Shown one piece after another: positions 43,285 to 52,380 of a stretch of DNA of 64,000 bases. This DNA comes from Streptomyces sp. NRRL F-4489 (GTDB lineage: Bacteria; Actinomycetota; Actinomycetes; Streptomycetales; Streptomycetaceae). Each line of letters begins with the position of its first letter. Position 1 is the stretch's first letter. The position numbers were made by a program, and so were the translations under genes. The notes below the pieces were generated by a model, which did no database searches, was not told the DNA's origin, and saw nothing but the letters and a program-made list of their open reading frames with translations. Where the stretch lies: positions 1 to 64,000 of the forward strand of contig NZ_LLZI01000231.1 of the NCBI RefSeq assembly GCF_001509485.1. The letters run 5' to 3'.

Positions 43285-44847
43285 ATGGAAGAGACCGGGT
43301 CCCGGCCGGACGACCGGGCGGTACGGACGGCCCCGGCACCCGCCGCCGGCCGCCCGCCCGGCGGCAGGCCCGCCGCCCGCCCGTTGCCCTGGCTGGCCGG
43401 TCTGGGCGCCGCGTTCACCCTCCTCCAGCTGCTGCTGGTCGTCCCCGGCTCCGGCCTCGGCTGGGACGAGACGGTCTACGCCGGACAGGTCGTCCGGGAC
43501 GTCCCGGCGCCGTTCTTCAGCGCCCCCCGCGCCCGCGGCATCACCTACCTCCTCGCCCCGGCCGCCGCCCTCACCTCGGACACCACCGCGCTGCGGATCA
43601 CCCTCGCGGTGCTCTCCGGCGCCGGACTGTGCGGCGCCCTGTGGATCTGGCGGCGGCTGCTGCCGGTCCGGGTCCTGGTCCTCGGCGGCGCCCTCTTCGC
43701 CACCCTCTGGATCACCCTCTACTACGGCCCCCAGGCCATGCCCAACCTCTGGTCCGCGTACGGGGCGCTGGCCGCCACCGGCTGCTTCCTGCGCGCCGTA
43801 CGGGACCGCGCGGACCGGCGCGCCCTGGCCGGGCTGCCGCTCGCGGTCGCGGTGGCGGCGCTGATGCGCCCGCCGGACGCGGTCTGGCTGGTGCTGCCGC
43901 TCGCCCTCGCGGCGCTCGCGGTCCCGGCGTGGCGGCGGCCCGTGCTGCTCCCGCTGATGGCCGGCGGGCTGCTGCTGGGCGCCGCCGACTGGATCGCCGA
44001 GGCGTACCTCCGCTTCGGCGGCCTGGCCGCCCGGCTGCACCGCGCCGCCGAGATCCAGGGCGGTATCGGCTGGCACCTCGCCGTCGACGACCAGATCCGC
44101 AGCCTGGACGGGCGCGGACTGTGCCGCCCGTGCGACGTGCCGTGGAGCCACCCTGGCACCGCCGTGTGGTGGTTCGCGCTGCCGCTGCTGACGGCCGGCG
44201 GCGCGCTGGCCGCGGCGCGCGCCCGGCGCCTGCCCACCGCGCTGCTGCCGGCCGCCGTCGCCCTGGCCACGGCCGTGCCCTACCTCTTCCTCATCGACTA
44301 CGCCGCGCCCCGCTTCCTGCTGCCCGCCTACGCCCTGCTGGCCCTGCCCGCCGCCGACTGCCTGTGGCGCCTGGCGGCCCCGGGCGGGCGGTTGCGGGCG
44401 CGCGCCGCCGCGGTGACCGCCGCCGCCCTCGCCGCCCACCTGGCCGTCCAGTTCGCGGTGCTGACCGGCAACACCGCCCGCAACCGCCATATGCGCCAGG
44501 ACTTCACGGCCGCCGCCGCCACCCTGCACCGCCTCGGGGTGCGGCCGCCCTGCGTACTCAGCGGCGACCACGCCGTCCAGCTCGCCTACTACGCCGGCTG
44601 CGCCTCCCGGCAGACCGCCGGCCCGGACACCGCCCTCACCCCCGGGGCCCTGCGCGCGGCGGCCGCCCGCCGCCCGGTCGCGGTGCTCGTCCCGCCACCC
44701 GGCGCCCGGCCCGCCGTGGCCCGGGGCTGGCGGCCCGCCGCGCTGGCCGCCGCCGGCCGGTTCCGCGGCTACCGGGTCTACCTCTCGCCGCCGCCCGGGG
44801 GCGCGGCCCGCCCGGTCACTCCGGGCCGGTCCGCGCCGGCCGGCTGA
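43285..44847 (+). CDS. polytopic membrane protein, GT-C glycosyltransferase-like
   Basis: 520 residues with about ten hydrophobic helices. The first large loop has GWDETVYAGQV, an acidic motif in the position of the metal/catalytic Asp-Glu of GT-C (ArnT/PMT-type) glycosyltransferases. Later loops have LMRPPDAVWLV and FLIDYAAPRFLLPAYALLALP, which resemble the RY/RFLLP pattern of these enzymes. A C-terminal soluble part (GVRPPCVLSGDHAVQLAYYAGC) lies outside the membrane region. It may use a polyprenyl-linked sugar to modify an envelope component. Its 3' end overlaps the convergent phosphatase gene by 32 bases. Divergent from the ArsR-like gene. Confidence 0.72.
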   Translation: MEETGSRPDDRAVRTAPAPAAGRPPGGRPAARPLPWLAGLGAAFTLLQLLLVVPGSGLGWDETVYAGQVVRDVPAPFFSAPRARGITYLLAPAAALTSDTTALRITLAVLSGAGLCGALWIWRRLLPVRVLVLGGALFATLWITLYYGPQAMPNLWSAYGALAATGCFLRAVRDRADRRALAGLPLAVAVAALMRPPDAVWLVLPLALAALAVPAWRRPVLLPLMAGGLLLGAADWIAEAYLRFGGLAARLHRAAEIQGGIGWHLAVDDQIRSLDGRGLCRPCDVPWSHPGTAVWWFALPLLTAGGALAAARARRLPTALLPAAVALATAVPYLFLIDYAAPRFLLPAYALLALPAADCLWRLAAPGGRLRARAAAVTAAALAAHLAVQFAVLTGNTARNRHMRQDFTAAAATLHRLGVRPPCVLSGDHAVQLAYYAGCASRQTAGPDTALTPGALRAAAARRPVAVLVPPPGARPAVARGWRPAALAAAGRFRGYRVYLSPPPGGAARPVTPGRSAPAG

Positions 44848-45919
44848 GCGCGATCACCGCCGCGTCGTCGCCGAGGTCGCCGCCCGCGTACCGCAGCAGA
44901 TCGTCGCGGAGCCGCCGCACCAGCGCGGCCGGGTCGGGCTCGTTCCACCCGGCCAGCCGCTCGGCCAGCGGGTAGAACGCCCCGGAGCGGTCCCGCGCCT
45001 CGATCACCCCGTCGGTGTACAGGAGCAGCACGTCGTCCGGGCCGAACGCGAAGCGCTCGGCCGTGTAGTCGCTCTCGTCCGGCGCGCCCAGCCCCAGCGG
45101 CACGGACGGCTCGGCGACCTCCAGCGCCCGCACCTCGCCCCGGCGCAGCAGCAGCGGCGGCGGGTGCCCGCAGTTGACCAGTTCGACGCACGGGCCGTCG
45201 TCGGGGATGTCCAGGACCAGCGCGGTGATGAAGGACTCCAGGTCCTCCTCGGGGGCGTTCGCCATCGTCCAGTGCACCGAGCTGCCCAGGTGCGCGACGA
45301 CGGCGGGCAGCGGCAGATTCCGGTACGCGGAGCCGCGGAACGCCCCGATCAGCGCCGCGGCCTCGCCGATCGCGGCCAGCCCCTTGCCGCGCACGTCCCC
45401 GATGACGAGCCGGGCGCCGCCGGGCACCGGCACCGCCGCGTAGAGGTCGCCGCCGATCTCGGCCTCCGCCTCCGCCGCGAGGTACACCGACTCGATCCGC
45501 AGCCGGCCCATCCGGCGCGGCAGCGGCCACAGCAGCACCTGCTGGGCCGCGGCCGCCACCTGCCGCACCCGGCCGAGCTGCCGCTGGTGCCGGTCCCGGG
45601 CGTACCGGAAGAGCGTCACCAGCACCGAGAGCACCACCAGGGCGGCGATCTGCGCCTCGTGGTTGGCGGTCGTCAGCCCGCCGTGCAGCGCGCCGATGAG
45701 GACCTGCGCGGCGACCGCCAGCGCGCCGACGGCACCGGTGGTCCGGGCGCCGGCGAACGAGGCGGTGAGCGCGGGCGCCGCCACCAGGAACGGCCCGAGG
45801 TGGACGGAGGTGGGCGCGCCGAGGTCCAGCACGGTGACGCCCGCGATCAGCGCGAGGGGCAGCGCGAGCAGCCCGTGGCGCAGCCGCCGGCCGGCGGGTA
45901 CCCCGTGCTGGACGCGCAT
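44816..45919 (-). CDS. membrane-bound SpoIIE-type protein phosphatase
   Basis: 367 residues. Four hydrophobic segments in the first 120 residues (LLALPLALIAGVTVLDL, FLVAAPALTASFAGA, GALAVAAQVLIGAL, IAALVVLSVLVTLF) precede a linker and a C-terminal SpoIIE/PP2C domain. The domain has EAEIGGDLYAAVPV, LVIGDVRGKGLAAI, LVNCGHPPPLLL, LLLYTDGVIEARD and DDAAVIAL, all keeping the metal-binding Asp residues. It probably signals envelope state to a partner-switching system. The AGGAGG ribosome site almost touches the ATG, an unusually short spacing. It is the third SpoIIE phosphatase in the window. Confidence 0.88.
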   Translation of the reverse strand: MRVQHGVPAGRRLRHGLLALPLALIAGVTVLDLGAPTSVHLGPFLVAAPALTASFAGARTTGAVGALAVAAQVLIGALHGGLTTANHEAQIAALVVLSVLVTLFRYARDRHQRQLGRVRQVAAAAQQVLLWPLPRRMGRLRIESVYLAAEAEAEIGGDLYAAVPVPGGARLVIGDVRGKGLAAIGEAAALIGAFRGSAYRNLPLPAVVAHLGSSVHWTMANAPEEDLESFITALVLDIPDDGPCVELVNCGHPPPLLLRRGEVRALEVAEPSVPLGLGAPDESDYTAERFAFGPDDVLLLYTDGVIEARDRSGAFYPLAERLAGWNEPDPAALVRRLRDDLLRYAGGDLGDDAAVIALSRPARTGPE

Positions 45920-45986
45920 ACCTCCTCTCTACACCTGCGGCGGCCCCGGCGCCCGCAGGCCGCCGCCGCGCGGACCCGCGCCCGGG

Positions 45987-46835
45987 TCAGCTGCCCGGCG
46001 GCAGATGCGCCGGCCGGCCCGCGCCGCGGGTCAGGCGGTAGCCGCCGATCCCGGCCAGCGCGGCCAGCACGCCGCCCACCGCGGTCCACACCCAGCGGTC
46101 CGACCACCAGCCGTTCGACCAGCCGCCGTCCGGCGCGCTGCCGGGCGCGTCCTGCCCCGGCTTACCGCCCGGCTGTGCGGCCGCCCCGGTGCCCGGCACC
46201 AGCGGCGCGGCCAGTTTGCCGTCCACCGCCTGCGCGCCGCCGGTGTCGGCCGCCGACGCCTCGACCTCGGCCCGCACCGGCTGCCCGAGGTCGTCGGCGG
46301 GCAGGTCAACGGCGGTCAGCCGGACGTAGTAGCTGCCCGGCAGCGGGTCGTTGGACCACTGCTCGGCCCAGCCGCGCACGGTGCGCAGCGCGCAGGACAG
46401 CTCGACCGTCCCGGCGTCCTGGGCCACCGTCCGGGTCTGCGCGCCGAAGCGGCACGCCTGGCGGCGGCGCAGCCCGTCGTAGACGTCCAGCTGCCAGGTC
46501 GCGGCGCCGTGCCGGGCGGTCTGCGGGAGCACCACCTTGGCCTTGACCGTGACCCGCTGCCCGGCGTCGGCCGGCAGCACCCAGTACAGGTAGTCGCCGG
46601 TGGAGGCGTCGGCGGTGGCCCGCTGGTCCAGGGCGATCGGGACGGCGGTCCGGAAGGACGTACCGGCCTCGGTGGGGCCCTGCGCGCCGTCCCCCGGGCT
46701 CGCGCTCGGTGCGGGACTGTCCGCGGCGGCCGGGCCGGCGCCCGCCACCGTCCCGGCGAACGCCAGCCCCGCGGCGGCGGCCAGCAGAGCGGCCGCCGCA
46801 CCGCGACGGCCCTTCAACTCGCGTGTCCTACACAT
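45987..46835 (-). CDS. secreted, C-terminally anchored partner of the VWA protein
   Basis: 282 residues. A signal peptide (AAAALLAAAAGLAFAGTVAG) is followed by a beta-rich extracellular domain with TSFRTAVPIALDQRATADASTGDYLYWVLPADAGQRVTV style strands. That domain resembles the pre-peptidase-type beta sandwich of secreted bacterial proteins. A C-terminal helix (WVWTAVGGVLAALAGIGGYRL) anchors it to the membrane. The ATG overlaps the TGA of the VWA gene (ATGA), so the two are made together and probably act together at the cell surface. I do not recognise a named family. Confidence 0.75.
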   Translation of the reverse strand: MCRTRELKGRRGAAAALLAAAAGLAFAGTVAGAGPAAADSPAPSASPGDGAQGPTEAGTSFRTAVPIALDQRATADASTGDYLYWVLPADAGQRVTVKAKVVLPQTARHGAATWQLDVYDGLRRRQACRFGAQTRTVAQDAGTVELSCALRTVRGWAEQWSNDPLPGSYYVRLTAVDLPADDLGQPVRAEVEASAADTGGAQAVDGKLAAPLVPGTGAAAQPGGKPGQDAPGSAPDGGWSNGWWSDRWVWTAVGGVLAALAGIGGYRLTRGAGRPAHLPPGS

Positions 46836-48130
46836 CAGTTGGTCCTCCAGACGGTGACGCGCCAACGGGAGATCCAGCCCCACACCAGACCGCCCAGCAG
46901 ACCGGTGACCACCAGCGCGCCGAGCAGCCACCAGCCCCGGCCGAGGCCGAAGGAGGCCGCGTCGGAGGCGTCGTGGGGGCCGTCGACGACATCGACGGCC
47001 AGTTCCACCGGCAGGCCCGGCTCGGTCTTCACCGAAGGCGCCGCCGAGAAGGAGTTGCTGACCTGGAGGCAGACCGTCTCGGGCGCGTCCTCACTTCCAC
47101 CGGACGAACCGGACGCGGACTTGGCGTAGCGCAGCCCGGTCGAGATCACGTCGGTCCGGCCGTCCCCGGCCTCCGCCCCGCGGACGATCTCCCGGCCGCT
47201 GAGCGTCGAGGCGCGCAGCAGCACCCCGTAGTCGTTGTTGACCGCGCGGTCCGCGGCGACGCTCACCGACGCGCGCAGCTCCTGGCCCGGCTTGACGCTG
47301 ACCCGGTACCAGCGGTGCTCGGCGAACTTCTCGCGGTCGCTGTACAGGCCCGGCGTCAGCTCCGGCGCGCGGTCGCACGCCGCGGCCCCCTGCGTCGCCA
47401 CCGGTGTGGCCACCGGGCGGGCGGTGCGGTCCACCAGCTGGTGCACCCGCTTGCGGAGCTGGTCGGTGTGCTGCACCGAGGTGTACGTGCCGCCGGTCGC
47501 CTCGGCGATGCAGCTCAGCTGGCTGCGGGTCTTGGCGTCCGGCAGCAGGCCGAGGGTGTCGACGGTCAGGTGGATGCCCTGGGCGGCGATGTCGCGGGCC
47601 ACCTGGCAGGGGTCGAGCGGCTGGCAGGTGTCCTCGCCGTCGGTGATCAGGACGATCCGGCGCTGCCCGTCACCGCCCTTGAGGTCCTTGGCCGCCGCCT
47701 GGAGGGCCGGGCCGATCGGCGTCCAGCCGGTGGGCACGAGGGTGGCCACCGCGGTCTTCGCCTCGGTCCGGTCCAGCGGGCCGACCGGGTAGAGCAGCTT
47801 GGTGTCGGTGCAGCCCACCTGCCGGTCGTTGCCGGGGTAGGTGGCGCCCAGGGTGCGTATGCCGAGCTGGACGTCCTTGGGGACGGCGTCCAGCACCTCG
47901 TTGAACGCCTGCTTCGCGGCGGCCATCCGGCTCTGCCCGTCGATGTCCCGGGCCCGCATGGAGCCGCTGACGTCGAGGGTCAGCTCCACCTTGGGGGTGG
48001 GGTGCGCGGGGGGTTCGGCGGCGGCGGCCGGGAGGGGCGCGAGGGCTGCCGCCAGCGCGGCGAGCACCCCGCACACCCCGGCCGCCAGCCGTGTGCTGAT
48101 GATCCGTCGGGGGATCCTTCTGGTGATCAT
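46835..48130 (-). CDS. von Willebrand factor A domain surface protein
   Basis: 431 residues. Signal peptide (AAGVCGVLAALAAALAPLPAAAA), then a VWA domain with the metal motif LTLDVSGSMRARD (DxSxS), LVPTGWTPIGPALQAA and IVLITDGEDTC. A second beta-rich extracellular domain carries WYRVSVKPGQELRASVSV. A C-terminal helix (GWWLLGALVVTGLLGGLVWGW) anchors the protein. VWA domains bind ligands through the metal site. The ATG at 48130 is preceded by CCGGCG and then TACGAT, so the mRNA is probably leaderless. The next gene is coupled by ATGA overlap. Confidence 0.88.
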   Translation of the reverse strand: MITRRIPRRIISTRLAAGVCGVLAALAAALAPLPAAAAEPPAHPTPKVELTLDVSGSMRARDIDGQSRMAAAKQAFNEVLDAVPKDVQLGIRTLGATYPGNDRQVGCTDTKLLYPVGPLDRTEAKTAVATLVPTGWTPIGPALQAAAKDLKGGDGQRRIVLITDGEDTCQPLDPCQVARDIAAQGIHLTVDTLGLLPDAKTRSQLSCIAEATGGTYTSVQHTDQLRKRVHQLVDRTARPVATPVATQGAAACDRAPELTPGLYSDREKFAEHRWYRVSVKPGQELRASVSVAADRAVNNDYGVLLRASTLSGREIVRGAEAGDGRTDVISTGLRYAKSASGSSGGSEDAPETVCLQVSNSFSAAPSVKTEPGLPVELAVDVVDGPHDASDAASFGLGRGWWLLGALVVTGLLGGLVWGWISRWRVTVWRTN

Positions 48131-48136
48131 CGCCGG

Positions 48137-48166
48137 ATCGTATGGAGAAATGGGCGCGACGGCCAA
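48137..48166 (-). promoter_or_regulatory. promoter of the VWA gene, probably leaderless
   Basis: On the reverse strand TTGGCC (48166-48161) and TACGAT (48142-48137) are separated by 18 bases, and six bases lie between TACGAT and the ATG at 48130. This fits a housekeeping-type promoter with transcription beginning at or next to the start codon. No ribosome site is visible. Confidence 0.55.
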
Positions 48167-48391
48167 AACGACCCTGACGCGGCCGGCCAAGGACCCATTC
48201 GGGGACCGGCGGGGCGCCTCCGGACCGCCCGGCCGCCGCCCGCCGCCGGGCGCGTGACCTGCGGTCCGGCGGTCCGGGACGGTGGTGCATGATGTGTCGC
48301 CGAACGGCCGGCGGGGCACCCGCCCTCCGCCGTCCGCCCCTCCGGCCCGCGCCGCACCGCTGACCGGACGCGCCATCTGACGAGGAGACCC

Positions 48392-49474
48392 ATGAGCACG
48401 CCCCCTGGAGGGCCCGGCGGCCACGGCTACGCCCCCTACGGCGGCCCCGGCGGCGGCCCGGCCCACCACCCCGCCGCCCGCGGCCCGTACCCGGCCGCCC
48501 CGGTCCCCCCGCCGCCCTCGCTCCACAAGCCCGCACTCGGTACGCGCCCGGAGCCTGAAGCCAAGCCGAAGCCCGACCCCGGCCCCGGGCCGCGCCGTTC
48601 GCGCACCGGGCTGGTGGCGCAGTTCGTGCTGCAATTCCTCTACATACCGCTCTGGGCGCTGATCGCGATCGGCCTGACCGTCCTGGCGATCTGGCTGGAT
48701 GCCAACTCCAGCGCCAACGTCGGCCCGCCGCAGGTGGCGTTCGCCTTCGTCCGGACCGGCATCTCCTGGCGGCGGCTGCGCGCCGAGTGGGGCGGCCGGC
48801 CGGAGGACTGGCGGCCGTTCACCGAACCGCTGCTGGCGGAGCGGTTCGCCAAGGCCGAGAAGAGCAGCGGCTGGCTCCCCGCCGACCTGCCGCCCAGCGG
48901 CGTCCGCCGCGCCACCGCCACCCTCGCCCGCAGCCACTCCCGCGGGCTCGGCGCGGCCGGGGTGGACGAACTGGCGCGCCGCTACGGCTGGGCGGTCGAC
49001 TGGGACCGCTTCACCTCGGCCGACGAGGTGCCGCTGTTCCGCCTCCTGCCGCCCCCGGCGCACCAGGGCGTCCCCGACCCCTACGGGCCGCCGCCCGCGC
49101 CCGGCGCGCCCTGGGGCCCGCTGCGCTGCCGGGTCCTGATGCCGCTGCTCACCTTCGTCTTCCTGCCCCGGGTGCGCGCCCTGGAACTGCGCCGCAGCGC
49201 CGACGCGTACCTGGCGCACCTGCGCACCCGCCTGCCCGCCCTGTTCGCCGCCGAACTGGCCAGGGATCCGGCCAAGGGCTACCGGCGGGACGAGTACGGC
49301 CGCATCCTGCGCCGGGTCACCGTACGGACCTGGCACCACCGCGGCGCCGGCGCGCACGCCGTGCTGCGGGTGGCCGCCGAGCACGGCTGGCAGCTCGATC
49401 ACGGCTATCCGGCCGATCCGCGCGGTGAGCTGCACCTGTGCCGCCTGGACGGCGGGGCCCGGCAGGGCGGCTGA
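48392..49474 (+). CDS. single-span membrane protein, unknown function
   Basis: 360 residues from an ATG with GAGGAGA upstream. The first 70 residues are Pro/Gly-rich (cytoplasmic, low-complexity). A long hydrophobic stretch (LVAQFVLQFLYIPLWALIAIGLTVLAIWL) follows, then a globular part with VAFAFVRTGISWRRLRAEWGGRPEDW and LARRYGWAVDWDRF. Similar Pro/Gly-rich membrane proteins are common in streptomycetes, but I know no function. It is divergent from the VWA gene by 261 bases. Confidence 0.72.
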   Translation: MSTPPGGPGGHGYAPYGGPGGGPAHHPAARGPYPAAPVPPPPSLHKPALGTRPEPEAKPKPDPGPGPRRSRTGLVAQFVLQFLYIPLWALIAIGLTVLAIWLDANSSANVGPPQVAFAFVRTGISWRRLRAEWGGRPEDWRPFTEPLLAERFAKAEKSSGWLPADLPPSGVRRATATLARSHSRGLGAAGVDELARRYGWAVDWDRFTSADEVPLFRLLPPPAHQGVPDPYGPPPAPGAPWGPLRCRVLMPLLTFVFLPRVRALELRRSADAYLAHLRTRLPALFAAELARDPAKGYRRDEYGRILRRVTVRTWHHRGAGAHAVLRVAAEHGWQLDHGYPADPRGELHLCRLDGGARQGG

Positions 49475-49612
49475 CGGATCGTGGCGCATCCCCCCGTGTC
49501 GCCGGACGCCGGAACGCGATAGGAATCCCTGGGGAACCCGCGGGTAACTTCCCGGGTCCCCGGGGAAGCGCGGGCCACCGCGGAACCAGCGACCGGAACG
49601 GAGCACCACCCG

Positions 49613-50785
49613 ATGCCGTCCACGCCCCAGCACTTCGGCGACTACCAGCACGAGATCTACGCCGCCGGCCTCCGCGGCGAACCGCCCCGCTTCCCGATCG
49701 CCTTCGCCGACCTGGAGGCCCGCGCAGAGGCCGCGCTCCCGCCGTGGGTGTGGTCGTACGTGGCGGGCGGCGCCGGCGACGAGTCCACCCAGCGGGCCAA
49801 CGCCACCGCCTTCGAACGCTGGGGGCTGATGCCGCGCATGATGGCCGGCGCCGCCCGACGCGACCTGTCCACCGGCCTGTTCGGCCGCACCCTGCCCTCG
49901 CCGCTGCTGATGGCGCCGATCGGCGTGCTCGGCCTGTGCGCGCAGGACGGGCACGGCGATCTGGCCACCGCCCGGGCCGCGGCCCGCACCGGCGTCCCGA
50001 TGATCGCCTCCACCCTCTCCGCCGACCCGCTGGAGCGGGTCGCCGCCGAACTCGGCGACACCCCCGGCTACTTCCAGCTCTACACCCCCACCGACCGGGA
50101 ACTGGCCGAGAGCCTGGTCCGCCGCGCCGAGGCGGCCGGTTTCCAGGCCCTGGTGGTGACGCTGGACACCTGGACGCTCGGCTGGCGGCCGCGCGATCTG
50201 GCCACCGCCAACTTCCCCCAGCTGCGCGGCCACTGCCTGGCCAACTACACCTCCGACCCGGTCTTCCGCGCCCGCCTGTCCAAGCCGCCGGAGGAGGACC
50301 CGGCCGCCGCCGTCGCCCTCTACGCCAGTGTCTTCGCCAACCCCCTGACCTGGGACGACCTGCCCTGGCTGCGCTCGCTGACGGACCTCCCGCTGCTGCT
50401 CAAGGGCCTGTGCCACCCCGAGGACGTCCGCCGGGCCCGGGACGGCGGGGTGGACGGTATCTACTGCTCCAACCACGGCGGCCGCCAGGCCAACGGCGGC
50501 CTGCCCGCGCTCGACGCGCTGCCCGGCGTGGTGGCCGCCGCGGACGGCCTGCCGGTGCTCTTCGACTCCGGGGTGCGCTCCGGCACCGACCTCGTCAAGG
50601 CGCTCGCCCTGGGCGCCACCGCGGTCGCGGTCGGCCGCCCGTACGCCTACGGGCTGGCGCTCGGCGGCACCGACGGCGTGGAGCACGTGCTGCGCTGCCT
50701 GCTGGCCGAGGCCGACCTGCTGATGGCCGTGGACGGCTATCGGAGCCCGGCCGCCCTCGGCCCGGAGGCCCTGGTGCGCCGCTGA
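49613..50785 (+). CDS. FMN-dependent alpha-hydroxyacid oxidase / lactate 2-monooxygenase-like (cluster 2)
   Basis: 390 residues. [69 protein letters not shown] and [16 protein letters not shown] are the FMN and catalytic blocks of the family. The active-site His is in SNHGGRQ. This family oxidises 2-hydroxy acids; the overall pattern is nearest to lactate 2-monooxygenase. It lies 104 bases before the decarboxylase gene, in the same direction, so it may belong to the same transcript. The natural substrate is uncertain; it could be a hydroxy acid made by this cluster. Confidence 0.85.
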   Translation: MPSTPQHFGDYQHEIYAAGLRGEPPRFPIAFADLEARAEAALPPWVWSYVAGGAGDESTQRANATAFERWGLMPRMMAGAARRDLSTGLFGRTLPSPLLMAPIGVLGLCAQDGHGDLATARAAARTGVPMIASTLSADPLERVAAELGDTPGYFQLYTPTDRELAESLVRRAEAAGFQALVVTLDTWTLGWRPRDLATANFPQLRGHCLANYTSDPVFRARLSKPPEEDPAAAVALYASVFANPLTWDDLPWLRSLTDLPLLLKGLCHPEDVRRARDGGVDGIYCSNHGGRQANGGLPALDALPGVVAAADGLPVLFDSGVRSGTDLVKALALGATAVAVGRPYAYGLALGGTDGVEHVLRCLLAEADLLMAVDGYRSPAALGPEALVRR

Positions 50786-50889
50786 GGGCGCGCCGCCGGG
50801 CGCACCGGGGCGTAAAGCCCGGCGGGAGCGGGAAGTGGTTAACGGCGAACCGCGCGGGGCGGGTTGACGGCCACATCGAGGGGGGTCTC

Positions 50890-52380
50890 TTGGCGGTTGC
50901 TGTGCCTTCGTCTGCTGAGCCGCTGTCTCTGGAACCGCGCCTGGAAGGGCCCCTGGCGTCGCTCCTGGACGCCGGGGACCTCCTCCGCTCCCTCGTCGAC
51001 GCCCTGGGCTCGCCGCTGAACGTCCTGCTGCCCGACCGGATCGCCGAGAACGCCGAACGGTTCCGGGCCGCGTACCGCACCCACCGGCTCGGCGGGCAGG
51101 TCTACTTCGCGCACAAGGCGAACGGCTCCAGCGCCCTGCTGCGGCGGCTCGCGGCGACCGGCGCGGCGGTGGACGTCGCCTCGCTCGGTGAGCTCCAGCA
51201 CGCCCTGGGCGCCGGCTTCACCCCCGACCGGATCATGGCGACCGGTCCCAAGGACCGCGCCTTCCTGTGGCTGGCGGCCCGCACCGGCGTCACGGTCAAC
51301 GCCGACTCCACGGCCGAGCTGGACGAACTCGCGGCCCTGATCCGGGCCCACGGCCTCGCCCGCATACCCGTCCTGGCGCGGCTGTCCGCCTTCGACGGCC
51401 CGGGGGTGCGGATGCTGACCCGGCCGAGCCGCTTCGGCACCCCGGCCGCCGAACTGGACGGCCTGCTGAAGACCGTCGAACGGCACGCCGACGTCCTGGA
51501 GCTGACCGGCGTCGGCTACCACCTCGACACCACCAGCACCGAGGAGAAGGCCCGCGCCCTGGAGGGCTGCGTCCGGGCCATGGACGCCTGCCGCAGCCGG
51601 GGACTGCGGCCGCGGGCGGTGGACATCGGCGGCGGCTTCGGCGTCAACTACCTTGAACACGCCGCCGAATGGGAGCGCTACACCTCCGCGCTGACCGCCG
51701 CGGTGCTCGGCCACCGCCCCTCGCTCACCTGGCGCGGCCACGGCTACGGCCTCCGCAACGACGGCGGCACCCTGCGCGGCGCGCTCGCCCTCTACCCCGC
51801 CCACCGCCCGGTCGCCGGCGCCGGCTACCTCGACGACCTCCTGGCGGGGCCCGCCCCCTCGTTCGGCGGCCGCACCCTCGCCACCCTCCTCCTGGAGAAC
51901 CTCTACGACCTCTACACCGAGCCGGGCCGGGCGCTGGTGGACCAGTGCGGAGTGGTGCTCGCCCGGGTGCTGGAGGTGCGCCGCACGGACAGCGGGGAGC
52001 CGCTGGTGCGGCTGGCGATGAAGGCCGACGACGCCGCGCTGGAGGAGCACGGGGTGCTGATGGACCCCGTACTGCTCGGCCGGGACGGCACCCGCGCCGC
52101 CCCGGGCGACGGCCCGGCCGCGGGCGTCTATCTGGCCGGCAGCCTCTGCCTGGAGGCCGATCTGCTCACCCGCCGGATGGTCTTCCTGCCCCGGCTGCCC
52201 CGCCCCGGCGAGCTGCTGGCGTTCGCCAACACCGCCGGCTACTGCATGGACTTCCGGACCAGCCGCGCGCAGCGGCAGCCCGTCGCGCGCACGGTCGCCG
52301 CCTGGCAGGAGGAGGGTGCCTGGCACTGGTGCCTCGACGAGCAGTACTGGCCGATCACACGTCCAGGGGGAGAGCCATGA
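50890..52380 (+). CDS. Y4yA-like PLP-dependent decarboxylase (fold type III, cluster 2)
   Basis: 496 residues from a TTG at 50890 with AGGGGGG upstream; a GTG at 50902 is the alternative. VYFAHKANGSSALLRRL holds the PLP lysine. AVDVASLGELQHAL, TGVGYHLDTT, DIGGGFGVNYL and LYTEPGRALVDQCG are ornithine/diaminopimelate decarboxylase-type blocks. GSLCLEADLLT provides the Cys at the dimer active site. It resembles Y4yA of the rhizobial symbiotic plasmid pNGR234a, which lies next to a cysteine-synthase homolog there as here. It is expected to decarboxylate an amino acid; the substrate is unknown. Its stop overlaps the next ATG (ATGA). Confidence 0.83.
   Translation: MAVAVPSSAEPLSLEPRLEGPLASLLDAGDLLRSLVDALGSPLNVLLPDRIAENAERFRAAYRTHRLGGQVYFAHKANGSSALLRRLAATGAAVDVASLGELQHALGAGFTPDRIMATGPKDRAFLWLAARTGVTVNADSTAELDELAALIRAHGLARIPVLARLSAFDGPGVRMLTRPSRFGTPAAELDGLLKTVERHADVLELTGVGYHLDTTSTEEKARALEGCVRAMDACRSRGLRPRAVDIGGGFGVNYLEHAAEWERYTSALTAAVLGHRPSLTWRGHGYGLRNDGGTLRGALALYPAHRPVAGAGYLDDLLAGPAPSFGGRTLATLLLENLYDLYTEPGRALVDQCGVVLARVLEVRRTDSGEPLVRLAMKADDAALEEHGVLMDPVLLGRDGTRAAPGDGPAAGVYLAGSLCLEADLLTRRMVFLPRLPRPGELLAFANTAGYCMDFRTSRAQRQPVARTVAAWQEEGAWHWCLDEQYWPITRPGGEP

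Noticed and set aside
46835..50686. A 1283-residue reverse frame extending the VWA protein
   Set aside because: The extension overlaps two forward genes and lacks motifs. The signal peptide begins at 48130.
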